Shown here in pieces: positions 49,270 to 58,502 of a stretch of 64,000 bases of DNA. The stretch lies in assembly GCA_003402705.1 (NCBI GenBank), contig QQNF01000010.1, positions 1 to 64,000 on the forward strand, in the 5' to 3' direction. The position numbers and the translations under genes are program-made. Positions within the stretch are counted from its first letter, which is position 1; each line of letters begins with the position of its first letter. Origin of the DNA: Verrucomicrobiota bacterium (lineage in GTDB: Bacteria > Verrucomicrobiota > Verrucomicrobiia > Verrucomicrobiales > V1-33). The notes under the pieces were generated by a model. It searched no databases. It saw only the letters and a program-made list of their open reading frames with translations, and was not told where the DNA came from.

Positions 49270-50952
49270 ATGTCCGCCTCACGCCCCATCTTCTCCCGCA
49301 GCGACCGCGTCGTCGCCATCGTCGGCCGCCCCAATGTCGGCAAATCCGCCCTCTTCAACCGCCTCGCCGGCCGCCGCATCGCCATCGTCCACGACCGACC
49401 CGGCGTCACCCGCGACCGTCTCTCCGCCAGTCTCAAAGACGCTTCCTTCCCCATCTCCATCATGGACACCGGCGGCATCGGAGCCACCCTCGACGACGAC
49501 TTCGGCACCATCGTCCGCGCAGAAGCAGACATCGCCATCACCGCCGCTGACCTCATCGTCTTCGTCGTCGATGCCCTCTCCGGCATGCACCCCATCGACC
49601 AGAGCGTCGCCGAAAAACTCCGCCGCCAGGGCAAACCAGTCATCCTCGGCATCAATAAAGCCGACGACCCCAAACACGATCTCGTCTCCGCTGACTTCGC
49701 ACGCCTCGGCTTCAAAACCGTCCGCAGCTTCAGCGCAGAACACGGCCGGGGCATCCCCCAACTCATCGACGCCATCGAATCCACCCTCGGCCCACCCGCC
49801 GAACCAGCCGATCCCGACGCCGAAGACTACGACCCCAACGCCGACCCGCGCTGCGTCCGCCTCGCCATCGTCGGCCGCCCCAACGTCGGCAAATCCTCCC
49901 TCTTCAACGCCATCCTCGACGACGAACGCGCCATCGTCAGCGCAATCGCCGGCACCACTCGCGACGCCGTCGACTCCTTCTACAATCACCGCGGCCACCC
50001 CTTCCTCCTCATGGACACCGCCGGCATCCGCCGTCAGGCCAAGGTCGATGACGCCGTCGAATCCTACTCCGTCCGCCGCGCCGAACGCAGCATCCGCCGC
50101 GCCGACATCGTCGCCCTCGTCGTCGACGCCGCCCGCGGCGTCACCGCCCAGGAACGCAAAATCGCCTCCATCATCGTCGAAGAAAACAAACCCTGCCTCA
50201 TCGTCGCCAATAAATTCGACCTCTACCACCCAGACGGCGAAATGAAGGCCCGTCTCGAGGAACTCGAATCCCACGTCCGTCGCGAACTCTTCTTCCTCCA
50301 CTACGCACCCCTCGTCGCCGTCTCCGCCAAATCCCGCGACCGTCTCGGCAAAATCTTCGGAGCCGTCGACAAGGTCCGCGCCGCCAGCGACTCCCAGCTC
50401 GGCACCGGCGCCTTCAACCGCCTCCTCCAGGAAGCCATCACCCGCACCCCTCCTCCAGCCATCGGCGGCAAACGCTTCAAACTCTTCTACGCCACTCTCG
50501 CCCGCGAAGAAAAACAACGCCCCATCATCGCTCCGCGTCTCGTCCTCTTCGTCAATCACGAGAGTCTCATGACGCCAACCTACCGGCGCTACCTCGAAAA
50601 CACGGTCCGCGCCCAGATGACCTACGAGGGGCTCCCCATCCGCTTCGATGTCCGCGAACGCGAACAACGCAAAGCCCGCCGCACCGAAAAGGACCCTCAC
50701 GTCAGAGACCCGGACGAAGACGCCGCCTCCCACGATGAGGCCTCCACCAAGGAAGCCCCCAATACCCGCCGCAAGGGCCCCGCTCGCACCGCCCCGCGCC
50801 CTTCCCGCAAGCAGGCCGCCGCTCGCGACGCCTCCAACGCTCGCAAAACCCCTAAGAAAAAACGCCCTTCCTCCCAGAAGGTCCCCAAATCCCAGCGCCG
50901 CGACCGCGCCAAAAAGAAAACCGCACGCCGCGGCGCAGGCCGCAACCGCTAA
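49270..50952 (+). CDS. der: Ribosome-assembly GTPase Der (EngA)
   Basis: 560 aa; start set at ATG 49270 (MSASRPIFSRSDRVVAIVGR). Two tandem GTPase domains: first G1 GRPNVGKSALFNRLAG, G3 DTGGIG and G4 NKAD; second G1 GRPNVGKSSLFNAILD, G3 DTAGIR and G4 NKFD. A C-terminal KH-like domain follows (FKLFYATLAREEKQRPIIAP, FVNHESLMTPTYRRYLENTV, RAQMTYEGLPIRF). Der matures the 50S ribosomal subunit. About 95 extra residues at the end are rich in K, R, A and P (KTPKKKRPSSQKVPKSQRRD, KKKTARRGAGRNR), likely RNA-binding. Probably the original right-hand neighbour of tRNA-Leu before island insertion. Confidence 0.95.
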   Translation: MSASRPIFSRSDRVVAIVGRPNVGKSALFNRLAGRRIAIVHDRPGVTRDRLSASLKDASFPISIMDTGGIGATLDDDFGTIVRAEADIAITAADLIVFVVDALSGMHPIDQSVAEKLRRQGKPVILGINKADDPKHDLVSADFARLGFKTVRSFSAEHGRGIPQLIDAIESTLGPPAEPADPDAEDYDPNADPRCVRLAIVGRPNVGKSSLFNAILDDERAIVSAIAGTTRDAVDSFYNHRGHPFLLMDTAGIRRQAKVDDAVESYSVRRAERSIRRADIVALVVDAARGVTAQERKIASIIVEENKPCLIVANKFDLYHPDGEMKARLEELESHVRRELFFLHYAPLVAVSAKSRDRLGKIFGAVDKVRAASDSQLGTGAFNRLLQEAITRTPPPAIGGKRFKLFYATLAREEKQRPIIAPRLVLFVNHESLMTPTYRRYLENTVRAQMTYEGLPIRFDVREREQRKARRTEKDPHVRDPDEDAASHDEASTKEAPNTRRKGPARTAPRPSRKQAAARDASNARKTPKKKRPSSQKVPKSQRRDRAKKKTARRGAGRNR

Positions 50953-50975
50953 CACCCTCCCCTCCTCACAAAAAA

Positions 50976-51009
50976 CCGCGGCCGCCGGGATCTCTCCCCG
51001 CGGCCGCGG
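50976..51009 (-). terminator. Intrinsic terminator between der and the discoidin/LamG gene
   Basis: Ten-bp perfect stem: CCGCGGCCGC at 50976 and GCGGCCGCGG ending 51009, loop of 14. On the minus strand it is followed by TTTTTTG, so it is a strong rho-independent terminator for the leftward gene. Its position between convergent stops lets it also block transcription from der. Confidence 0.75.
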
Positions 51010-51032
51010 CCATTTCATCCTATCACTTCAGC

Positions 51033-54026
51033 TCAGTTCAAACGCTTCACCCGGTAGAACAACGACCCCGCTCCCGCAGGCGCCGTCGTATCCGTGTAAC
51101 TCGTCGTCCCGGCCTGACCTGCCACCATCCCCGGCAGCGTCGTCCACGATCCAGGCGTCGTCCCGCGCTGAATCTCATACGTCCCGCCCACCACCGACTC
51201 AAACGTCAGCGCCACATTCCCCGGCGTCGGCACCGCTATCGTCAGCACCCGGAACGCAGGAAGCGCCGGCGGCACCACCGACACCACCCCGTTCGTCTTG
51301 ATCTGCTCAATCGTCGCCGCCGACAGCGAATCGCGGAACACCGCCACATCGTCAATCCGGCCCGCGAAATAAAAGTTCAATCCGTCGTCCTGACCAGCCC
51401 CGATGTGCAGCATCTCACTCTCCGTCGTCCCGTTCGGACTGTACAACGGTGCCGGTCCAGTCGCCGTCGCCGCCACCAGCCCGTTCAGATACAGGGTCTT
51501 CGTGTTCGTCAGCGCATCATACACCAGCGCAACATGCACCCACTCCCCAGGCGTCACCGCAGGCCCGTCCAGCGTGCTCCAGCCCGGATCCCCATCCCCC
51601 GTCCAGAAGCTCCAGAACCCACCCGCGTCATTGTACAGGATATACCCGTGCGTCTGCACCCCGACTTGATAGTCGTCCCGGCTCGTGATCGGCGACCCGT
51701 AGTTCCCGCCAGCCGTATCCGGCAGCGTCCACATCGTCACCGTGAAACTGTCAGGATTCAGCGCCGGACTGAATGGCACATCAAACCGCGAGATCCCGTC
51801 AAACTGCATCGCCCCACCCGTCGCAGCATTCGCACCTTCAATCGGCAGCGGCGTCCCAGTCGCCACCCCGTCATGCCCGTTCCCGCTCGCATCGCTCCCA
51901 TCCACATCCAATGGCCACCACGCCGCCAGCGGATTCGCCACCACCACCTTCGCCACCACCGGGATCACCACGGTCGGGCGCAGCGGATCATTCGACGTCC
52001 CCCGCAACACCGCACGGAAAATCCCATCCTTACCGCCACTGTCCAACCCAAGCACCAGATTCGCCGTCGACTTCGCAGCCACCGGACTCGGGTTCGTCAC
52101 CACACTGAAACTCGCCGCCTGCGGCCCCGAAAACGTGATGTCAGTCAGACTCAATCCTAGCGTCTCGCCCTCGTTCCCCAGCACCACCGGAAACGGCTGC
52201 ACCCCAGTCACCACCGGTAGTGGCCCCGCTGCAATCGTCGCCGCAACCACCAGCGAAGGATTCTGCACCACCCCGTCCAACCGCACCGTCGTCACCGGAT
52301 TCAGCGGATCATTGCTGTTCACCGTAAAGGTCGTGTCAAACAGCCCCGAGGTCGCTCCAGGCGTGAACGTGTACCCCACCACTCCAGTCGCCCCAGGCGC
52401 CAACGTCGCCGGAAATGACGTCACCGTCAGCAGCGCCGCATTCGCTCCACCTGGCACCACCGACGCAATATTCAACGTCCGCGTCAGCCCCGCATTCGTG
52501 ATCTCAAACGTCCCCGTCACCGCCGCTCCCTTCGTCGTCACCGGAATCGTCTTCGGCGCAGACACCTGCGGATCCACCGCCGGCGTCACCTCAAACGCCA
52601 CTTCCCCCAACCCAACCCTATCCCCACCAGGCGCAATCCCCGTCAACCCATGATTCGTCAATGGCGTCAGCTCCACATACCGCGCACGCACCAATCGACC
52701 GAACGCAATGCTCTGCCGCTCCAATGCCCCGAACGGCAGCACCAACTCCGGCGCAAAACCAATCGACAATCCGAACCCCGCCGGACCATCCGCCGCAGTC
52801 GCAAACCGCAGCCGGAAATCCTTCACCCCATTCGAATTCCCAGTCGAATACCCCCACAAACTGATCTCCCCAAGCAACCGATCCTCCCCTAGATCAATCG
52901 TGAACACCGGCGCAGGCTCAGGCAACGGCACAAAATAATTGCTCGGAAAACCCCACGGCGCATTCGTCACCCACAACATCTCCCCTCCTCCAGGCAACGC
53001 ATTGTGCGGAGCCAGCGCATCAAACCCTACCCCAGGCCCTTGAATCAGACCACCCTCTGGGTAAAAATCCGTCGCCTGCGTCGTCCCCGTCAGCGACAAG
53101 ATCGGATAAAACTCCGACGGCTGCTGCACCCGCACCGTCACCACTTCCGGCGACGCCGGATCATTGCTCGCGATCGTCATCGTCGCTTCCATCTTCTTTG
53201 GCTGCCCCGCAGGATTCACCGTGATCGTCAGCGCCCCCGTCTCCAGCACCCCCAGCGGTCCAGGCAGCGACTTCACAGAAAACGCCGCCGCATTTGCTCC
53301 ACTGAACGTCGCACCCGTCACCACCAATGGCGTCAACCCACCGTTCCCCACCGTCACCACCAAATCCTCCGGCCCCCCGGTGTTCGCAAAAAAGTTCGCC
53401 GTCGCAGGCGTGTCCAGTGTCGCATTGGTCGAGACCTTCCGATCCTCAAACGCAATCTCCCCAAGCCCCACACGGTCCCCTCCAGGCCCGCCGCCAGGCA
53501 CCTGATAAAAATTGTCCGTCGGCACCAGCTCCACATACCTCGCCGCCACCACCTGCGTAAACGCAATGCTCTGCCTCGGCGTCTGCGGCCTCGTGATCGT
53601 AAACGTCGGATTGTAACCCACCGACAACCCAAACCCGCTCGGCCCGTCCGCCGCCGTCGCAAACCTCAACGAGAACATCATCGCCCCATTCGCATTCCCG
53701 TCCGAATACCCCCACGCACTGATCTCCGTCAACTCACGGTCCTGCCCCAAATCAAACACCAGCCGTGGCGACGGGGTCGGCAATGGATTGAAATAATCCC
53801 CACTCCCGCCATTCGGCGCATTCGTCACCCACGTCTGCCCACTCGTCCGGTTGTGCGGCTCTACCGCCTGAAACCCAATCCCAGGCCCCTCAATCAATCG
53901 CACCGCAGGAAAAAAATCCGTCGCCGATGTCGCCGACGTCACCGACGTGATCGGAAAAAAGGTGTCCGCCTGCACCGCTCCCGCGGCCAGCAGCGCCAGC
54001 ATGGCTGATATTCGTTTTAGCTTCAT
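51033..54026 (-). CDS. Large secreted protein with two discoidin-like domains and a LamG domain
   Basis: 997 aa from the ATG at 54026 (MKLKRISAMLALLAAGAVQA, a signal peptide). Two F5/8-type-C/discoidin-like domains near residues 25-205 and 310-490 share FDLGQDRELTEISAWGYSDG / IDLGEDRLLGEISLWGYSTG and ARYVELVPTDNF / ARYVELTPLTNH. Choice-of-anchor (ASH-like) Ig domains follow each (ITVNPAGQPKKMEATMTIAS; TFTVNSNDPLNPVTTVRLDG). A concanavalin/LamG domain spans about 735-905 (AWWPLDVDGSDASGNGHDGV, EWVHVALVYDALTNTKTLYL). The end is YEIQRGTTPGSWTTLPG and LFYRVKRLN. Likely binds carbohydrate at the cell surface or outside. Confidence 0.8.
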   Translation of the reverse strand: MKLKRISAMLALLAAGAVQADTFFPITSVTSATSATDFFPAVRLIEGPGIGFQAVEPHNRTSGQTWVTNAPNGGSGDYFNPLPTPSPRLVFDLGQDRELTEISAWGYSDGNANGAMMFSLRFATAADGPSGFGLSVGYNPTFTITRPQTPRQSIAFTQVVAARYVELVPTDNFYQVPGGGPGGDRVGLGEIAFEDRKVSTNATLDTPATANFFANTGGPEDLVVTVGNGGLTPLVVTGATFSGANAAAFSVKSLPGPLGVLETGALTITVNPAGQPKKMEATMTIASNDPASPEVVTVRVQQPSEFYPILSLTGTTQATDFYPEGGLIQGPGVGFDALAPHNALPGGGEMLWVTNAPWGFPSNYFVPLPEPAPVFTIDLGEDRLLGEISLWGYSTGNSNGVKDFRLRFATAADGPAGFGLSIGFAPELVLPFGALERQSIAFGRLVRARYVELTPLTNHGLTGIAPGGDRVGLGEVAFEVTPAVDPQVSAPKTIPVTTKGAAVTGTFEITNAGLTRTLNIASVVPGGANAALLTVTSFPATLAPGATGVVGYTFTPGATSGLFDTTFTVNSNDPLNPVTTVRLDGVVQNPSLVVAATIAAGPLPVVTGVQPFPVVLGNEGETLGLSLTDITFSGPQAASFSVVTNPSPVAAKSTANLVLGLDSGGKDGIFRAVLRGTSNDPLRPTVVIPVVAKVVVANPLAAWWPLDVDGSDASGNGHDGVATGTPLPIEGANAATGGAMQFDGISRFDVPFSPALNPDSFTVTMWTLPDTAGGNYGSPITSRDDYQVGVQTHGYILYNDAGGFWSFWTGDGDPGWSTLDGPAVTPGEWVHVALVYDALTNTKTLYLNGLVAATATGPAPLYSPNGTTESEMLHIGAGQDDGLNFYFAGRIDDVAVFRDSLSAATIEQIKTNGVVSVVPPALPAFRVLTIAVPTPGNVALTFESVVGGTYEIQRGTTPGSWTTLPGMVAGQAGTTSYTDTTAPAGAGSLFYRVKRLN

Positions 54027-54287
54027 AGGGTTGTTTGGTGGTGGATCGTGGATGGTGGATTTCAGCAGTTGGGTTTCAGCAAATCCGAACGGCCGCTTCC
54101 TGCGTCCATTCCAATCCGCCCCACTGCCGCAGGAATAATGCCCCGGAAGGAGATTTTCCCGCAAGCTTTTATTAAGCACTCCCCTCCCACTCCCCACCCC
54201 CGGAAAAAGTTCGCACAGACCGCAGAAACCCCTTGCAATCCCCCGCTCCTGAACGAATGGATTGGCCCGCCGGAAACCGGCCGGAGT

Positions 54288-54362
54288 GACCTCTTCGTCT
54301 AGCGGTTAGGACATCGCCCTTTCACGGCGAGTGCACGGGTTCGATTCCCGTAGAGGTCGCCA
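54288..54362 (+). tRNA. tRNA-Glu (anticodon TTC)
   Basis: 75 nt including CCA. Acceptor GACCTCT pairs with AGAGGTC, anticodon stem CGCCC/GGCG with loop CTTTCAC places TTC at the anticodon, and the T-arm is ACGGGTTCGATTCCCGT. No duplicated 3' end is seen, so no element is inserted here. Confidence 0.95.
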
Positions 54363-54379
54363 CTTTCACCGCTCAGTGG

Positions 54380-54520
54380 CCAACACCCCAACGCGGTAAC
54401 AAGCAAAGTGGCACAGGCATCCGCATGTGACTCCAACGCCGCAACAAGCAAAGCTGCACAGGCACCCCGCCTGTGACTCACTGCCGCAGCACCCAAAGTG
54501 GCTCAGGCATCCCGCCCCCG
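54380..54520. repeat. Three imperfect tandem repeats of about 45 bp with palindromic cores
   Basis: The units near 54401, 54446 and 54491 share AACAAGCAAAGTGGCACAGG, CATCCCGCCTGTGACTC and GCCGC. The unit contains CACAGGC-A-CCCC-GCCTGTG, a 7-bp hairpin, intact in the middle copy. They lie between tRNA-Glu and the thiG stop. They may act as transcription ends or belong to a dispersed palindromic family. Confidence 0.65.
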
Positions 54521-54530
54521 CCTCCCACGC

Positions 54531-55331
54531 TCACCCCCCCAGAAACCCAGTCAGCGGACTCGTCGCACTCGCCGCATCCCCAACCATCGGCAACCCTGCC
54601 TCCCACGCCTCCCGCCCAGCCCGCACCGCATCCCGAAACGCCCGCGCAATCCGCACAGGATCCCCCGCCGCCGCAATCGCCGTATTCACCAGCACCGCGT
54701 CCGCTCCCATCTCCATCGCCTCCGCCGCATGACTCGGCGCCCCCAACCCCGCATCAATCACCACCGGCACACTCGCCTGCTCAATGATGATCTCAATCTG
54801 CCGCCGGGTCTCAATCCCACGGTTCGTCCCAATCGGCGACCCCAGCGGCATCACCGTCGCCGTCCCGATATCCTGCAACCGCCTCGCCAGCACCGGATCA
54901 GCATTGATGTACGGCAGCACCGTGAATCCTTCCCGCACCAGCACCTCCGCAGCCTTGAACGTCTCAATCGGATCCGGCAGCAGATACCTCGGGTCCGGAT
55001 GAATCTCTAGCTTCACCCACGCCGGCAACCCCGCCGCCACCGCCAATCGCGCCAACCGCACCGCCTCCTCCGCCGTCTGCGCCCCACTCGTGTTCGGCAG
55101 CAGCAAGTACCGGGTCCCATCAAGGTGCTCCAGAATGTCCGCAAACGGATCATGCCCGCCACTCAAATCCGCCCGCCGCAACGCCACCGTCACAATCTCC
55201 GTCCCGCTCGCCTCCAGCGCTTCCTTCATCACCCCTGGCGACGCAAACTTCCCGGTCCCGGTCATCAACCGCGACCCGAACGCCCGCCCTGCAATAGTCA
55301 GTGTCTCAGCCACAGCAGCACTCAGATACAA
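54531..55331 (-). CDS. thiG: Thiazole synthase
   Basis: 266 aa, normal family length. Matches ThiG throughout: [40 protein letters not shown], Schiff-base lysine in [60 protein letters not shown] and [20 protein letters not shown]. It joins deoxyxylulose phosphate, dehydroglycine and ThiS-thiocarboxylate into the thiazole half of thiamine. Its start overlaps the stop of the HemQ-like gene by 10 bp, so the two are one operon even though their pathways differ. No TPP riboswitch is seen upstream. Confidence 0.95.
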   Translation of the reverse strand: MYLSAAVAETLTIAGRAFGSRLMTGTGKFASPGVMKEALEASGTEIVTVALRRADLSGGHDPFADILEHLDGTRYLLLPNTSGAQTAEEAVRLARLAVAAGLPAWVKLEIHPDPRYLLPDPIETFKAAEVLVREGFTVLPYINADPVLARRLQDIGTATVMPLGSPIGTNRGIETRRQIEIIIEQASVPVVIDAGLGAPSHAAEAMEMGADAVLVNTAIAAAGDPVRIARAFRDAVRAGREAWEAGLPMVGDAASATSPLTGFLGG

Positions 55332-56173
55332 ACCCTGCGGAACAACTCATCCAGCGGCAGCTGAATCCCTATCAGAAAATCCCCGAACTCCGCATACCGC
55401 GCACTCACTTCGTCAAACCGCATCTCATACACAATCGCCTTAATCTGATAGGTATCGTGCGCAAACAGCGTCACCCCCCACTCATACTCATCCAACCCAG
55501 TCGACCCCGTAATCAACTGCCGCACCTTCCCGTGATACTTCCGGCCCGTGATCGCATGCCCGCCCATCAGCTTCCGCCTCTCCGCAAACGGCAGCGCATA
55601 CCAGTTGTTCCCGTCATTCCGCCGCTTCGACATCCCGTAAAAACAGAACACCGGCCAGTCCGGCATGTTCGGATACACCCGGTCCTGCCGGTACTTCGAC
55701 ATGTGCTGATGAAACACCGCCATCTCCGCCTCAAACTCCGGTGTCCCAGCCGCAAACCCCTTCTCCGCCGTAATCTTCGCCCCCTGCTCCTCATCCGTCA
55801 TCGAATACTCGGTCCACTCCGTCATCGAAAAATACGAATAGACCGGGCTCAGCACATCCGCCCCCATCGCCAGCGTCAGCCGCTTCTCAAAAGCATTCGC
55901 CGTATGCAAATCCGGCGTCAAAAGCATGAACCCCAGATCCGCCTTCGGACTCACCATCGAAAAATGCAGCACCTGCGTCTGCGGCATCGCCCGATACTCC
56001 TGCACGAGCTTCGTCAGCTTCGTCTTCGCACGCATCTGCTCGTCACGCCCCATCGCCTCCCACTGCGACCGCTCAATCCGGTAAAATAAATGCAGCACAT
56101 GCCAGCCTTCCTGCGGCACCAGCGCCGGGGCCTTCACTGCAGCAGTTTTTGAAAGAGAAACAGGATCACTCAC
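55322..56173 (-). CDS. chdC: Coproheme decarboxylase (HemQ/ChdC, chlorite-dismutase family)
   Basis: 283 aa from a GTG at 56173 ([16 protein letters not shown]); longer upstream frame is low-complexity. Family segments: [75 protein letters not shown] with the catalytic Y and proximal [21 protein letters not shown] and [19 protein letters not shown]. It turns coproheme into heme b in the coproporphyrin-dependent route, which Verrucomicrobiota and Planctomycetes use. Encoded upstream of thiG with a 10-bp overlap. Confidence 0.88.
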   Translation of the reverse strand: MSDPVSLSKTAAVKAPALVPQEGWHVLHLFYRIERSQWEAMGRDEQMRAKTKLTKLVQEYRAMPQTQVLHFSMVSPKADLGFMLLTPDLHTANAFEKRLTLAMGADVLSPVYSYFSMTEWTEYSMTDEEQGAKITAEKGFAAGTPEFEAEMAVFHQHMSKYRQDRVYPNMPDWPVFCFYGMSKRRNDGNNWYALPFAERRKLMGGHAITGRKYHGKVRQLITGSTGLDEYEWGVTLFAHDTYQIKAIVYEMRFDEVSARYAEFGDFLIGIQLPLDELFRRVCI

Positions 56174-56333
56174 GGCTTTATTCTTGGTTTGCGGGGATTC
56201 TCCTCCCCTCTCCGGGTGCCACCGCCGCTCTGCAACCGTATTGACGCTACTCCCCACCTTCTCCCCATCCCCTCCCCACCGCCAACCCGGCCCTTTTCCA
56301 CCCGCTCCTCCCGTGCCACCCGTTCCTCTTCCC

Positions 56334-57236
56334 ATGACCCACCCCCAACTCTCGGCCATCCTCGCCTCCGCCGCCGCCATCGATCTCTCCTCCCACCTCC
56401 GTCTCCGCTTCTCAGGCTCAGACCGCCTCCGCTACCTCAACGGCCAACTCACCAACGACGTCACCAAGGCCTCCCCCAACCTCATCCTCCCAGCCGCCGT
56501 CACCAACCTCAAAGGCCGCCTCGAAGCCATCGTCCACCTCCACTCCTCCCCAGACGCCATCTTCCTCGACGCCCCAGCCTCCCTCCGCGACTCTCTCCCT
56601 CCTCGTCTCGAAAAATACATCATCGCCGACGATGTCACCGTCGACGATCTCTCGGACACCTCCTCCCTCATCCACATCGCCGGTTGCTCCCCAGTCCAAC
56701 TCACCCCTCTCCTCGCGGAAACCGAACACGCCATCGCCCACCCGCGCTTCGGCATCCCCGGCACCGACATCTGGTCCACCCCAGACCGTCTCGAGTTCTG
56801 GCTCGCCCAATTCCCCGCCCTCTCCCCATCCGACGCCGCCAACCTCATGGTCCTCCACGCCATCCCCGACTGGGACCGCGACCTCTCCGACGGCATCCTC
56901 CCACCCGAAGCCCGTCTCGAATCGACCCACATCGACTACCACAAGGGCTGCTACATCGGCCAGGAGGTCATCAGTCGCATGCGCACCGCCGGAAAAACCA
57001 ACCGTCTCCTCGTCCCCGTACGCATCCCCGACTCCATCCCCACCCAAGGCTCGCACCTCTTCCTCCCAGACGCCCCCGACTCCCCAGTCGGCACGCTCTC
57101 CAGCACCGCCCCCCACCCCGACGGCGGTGCCATCGCCCTCGCATGGCTCCGCCGCGACGCCGGCCCCGGCCCATGGTCCTGTCTCCCCCCAGCCCCACTC
57201 TCCGCTCCTCCTTGCCAGGTCCACCGCATCAGCTGA
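56334..57236 (+). CDS. ygfZ: YgfZ/GcvT-like folate-binding Fe-S maintenance protein
   Basis: 300 aa from the ATG at 56334 (MTHPQLSAILASAAAIDLSS); longer upstream frames are proline-rich and not conserved. Shows GcvT-like folding (RLRFSGSDRLRYLNGQLTND) and the YgfZ signature KGCYIGQEVISRM with its essential cysteine. YgfZ uses tetrahydrofolate to keep certain Fe-S enzymes active. The gene is divergent from the chdC-thiG pair, 160 bp apart, and followed 51 bp later by a Gfo/Idh oxidoreductase on the same strand. Confidence 0.88.
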   Translation: MTHPQLSAILASAAAIDLSSHLRLRFSGSDRLRYLNGQLTNDVTKASPNLILPAAVTNLKGRLEAIVHLHSSPDAIFLDAPASLRDSLPPRLEKYIIADDVTVDDLSDTSSLIHIAGCSPVQLTPLLAETEHAIAHPRFGIPGTDIWSTPDRLEFWLAQFPALSPSDAANLMVLHAIPDWDRDLSDGILPPEARLESTHIDYHKGCYIGQEVISRMRTAGKTNRLLVPVRIPDSIPTQGSHLFLPDAPDSPVGTLSSTAPHPDGGAIALAWLRRDAGPGPWSCLPPAPLSAPPCQVHRIS

Positions 57237-57287
57237 CACCGCGTCTTTCATCATCCCCTCTCCCCACCCTTTACTCCCTCCCATCCC

Positions 57288-58361
57288 ATGTCCAAACGCT
57301 GGAAAATCGCCGGTATCAACTTCGACCACTTCCACATGGGCGACCTCCTCCGCATGGCCCACAACCACCCGGACGCAGAAATCACCGCCATCTGCGACCC
57401 AGACCCCGCCCGCATGGCCGACGCCCAGCGCAATTTCAACCTCCGCGACGACCAACTCTTCACCGACCCCGCCGCCTGTCTCGACACCACCCGCCCGGAC
57501 CTCCTCATCCTCTGCCCAGCCGCCGCCCGCCACGCCGAGTGGGTCGAACGCGTCGCCCCATGGGGCATCCCCGTCATGGTCGAAAAACCCTTCGCCGCCT
57601 CCGTCGCCGAAGCCGATCGCATGATCGCCGCCATGGCCGCCTCCAACGCCCCCCTCGCCATCAATTGGCCCATCTGCTGGGTCCCCGCCCACGCCACCGC
57701 CCGACGTCTCGCCTCCGAAGGCCTCATCGGCACGCTCTCCGAAGTCCACTACTACGGCGGCAACCGCGGCCCACTCTACCACGGCGCTGACAAAATCGAA
57801 AAGGAACCGTCCACCTCCGACAAGGCCGCCAGCTGGTTCTACAAAGCCTCCGAAGGCGGCGGCTCTCTCCTCGACTACCTCGGCTACGGCGCAACCATCG
57901 CCACATGGTTCCTCAATGGCATCGCCCCACTCGAGGTCACCTGCGTCACCGCCGCCTCCGAAGGCCTCGAAGTCGACGAACACAGCATCACCATCGCCCG
58001 CTACCCCTTCGGCCTCTGCCGCTTCGAAACCCGCTGGGGCACGTTCACCGACCCATGGACCCATCAGCCTCAACCCAAATGCGGCTTCATCCTCAAAGGC
58101 TCGGAAGGCACCATCGCCTCCTACGACTACGAACCCTCCATCCGCGTCCAGACACGCTCACGCCCCGAAGGCTTCGACGTCCCCGCCGACTCCCTCGCCG
58201 CCCCCTTCCGCAATCCCGTCGAATACCTCATCCACTGTCTCTCTAACGACCTCCCCATCGAAGGCCCACTCTCCACCACCACCTCCCGCACCGGCCAACG
58301 CATCGTCGACACCGCCTTCCTCAGCGCCCTCCAGAAAAAAACGCTCCCGCTCGTCCCCTGA
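57288..58361 (+). CDS. Gfo/Idh/MocA-family oxidoreductase
   Basis: 357 aa. N-terminal Rossmann-like part: KRWKIAGINFDHFHMGDLLR, EITAICDPDPARMADAQRNF and PVMVEKPFAASVAEADRMI, whose EKP motif supplies the catalytic-site lysine. The C-terminal alpha/beta domain has EGGGSLLDYLGYGATIATWF and GLCRFETRWGTFTDP. The usual glycine-rich loop is replaced by GINFDHFHMG, a change seen in a subgroup of this family, so cofactor use (NAD(P)) should not be assumed. Members oxidise or reduce sugars and inositols; the substrate is unknown. Confidence 0.85.
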   Translation: MSKRWKIAGINFDHFHMGDLLRMAHNHPDAEITAICDPDPARMADAQRNFNLRDDQLFTDPAACLDTTRPDLLILCPAAARHAEWVERVAPWGIPVMVEKPFAASVAEADRMIAAMAASNAPLAINWPICWVPAHATARRLASEGLIGTLSEVHYYGGNRGPLYHGADKIEKEPSTSDKAASWFYKASEGGGSLLDYLGYGATIATWFLNGIAPLEVTCVTAASEGLEVDEHSITIARYPFGLCRFETRWGTFTDPWTHQPQPKCGFILKGSEGTIASYDYEPSIRVQTRSRPEGFDVPADSLAAPFRNPVEYLIHCLSNDLPIEGPLSTTTSRTGQRIVDTAFLSALQKKTLPLVP

Positions 58362-58502
58362 CGCCCCACCCGCGTTTCACAACCGTCCAGCAACACCGGA
58401 TTCGGGAAACATTCGCGGACCCGCTTCCCGTAGACACCCGCCCCTCCCCGTGCTCCCTCACCGAGCAGCACGTCTCCAAACCGCTCCCTTCCCCAGCCCA
58501 GC

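Noticed and set aside
49279-51018. 579-codon minus-strand ORF opposite der
   Set aside because: Antisense shadow produced by the skewed codon use of der; composed almost only of G, A, D, E and V with no family resemblance, while der on the other strand is unmistakable.
54380-54520. CRISPR array
   Set aside because: Only three imperfect contiguous units without spacers, and no cas genes anywhere in the window.
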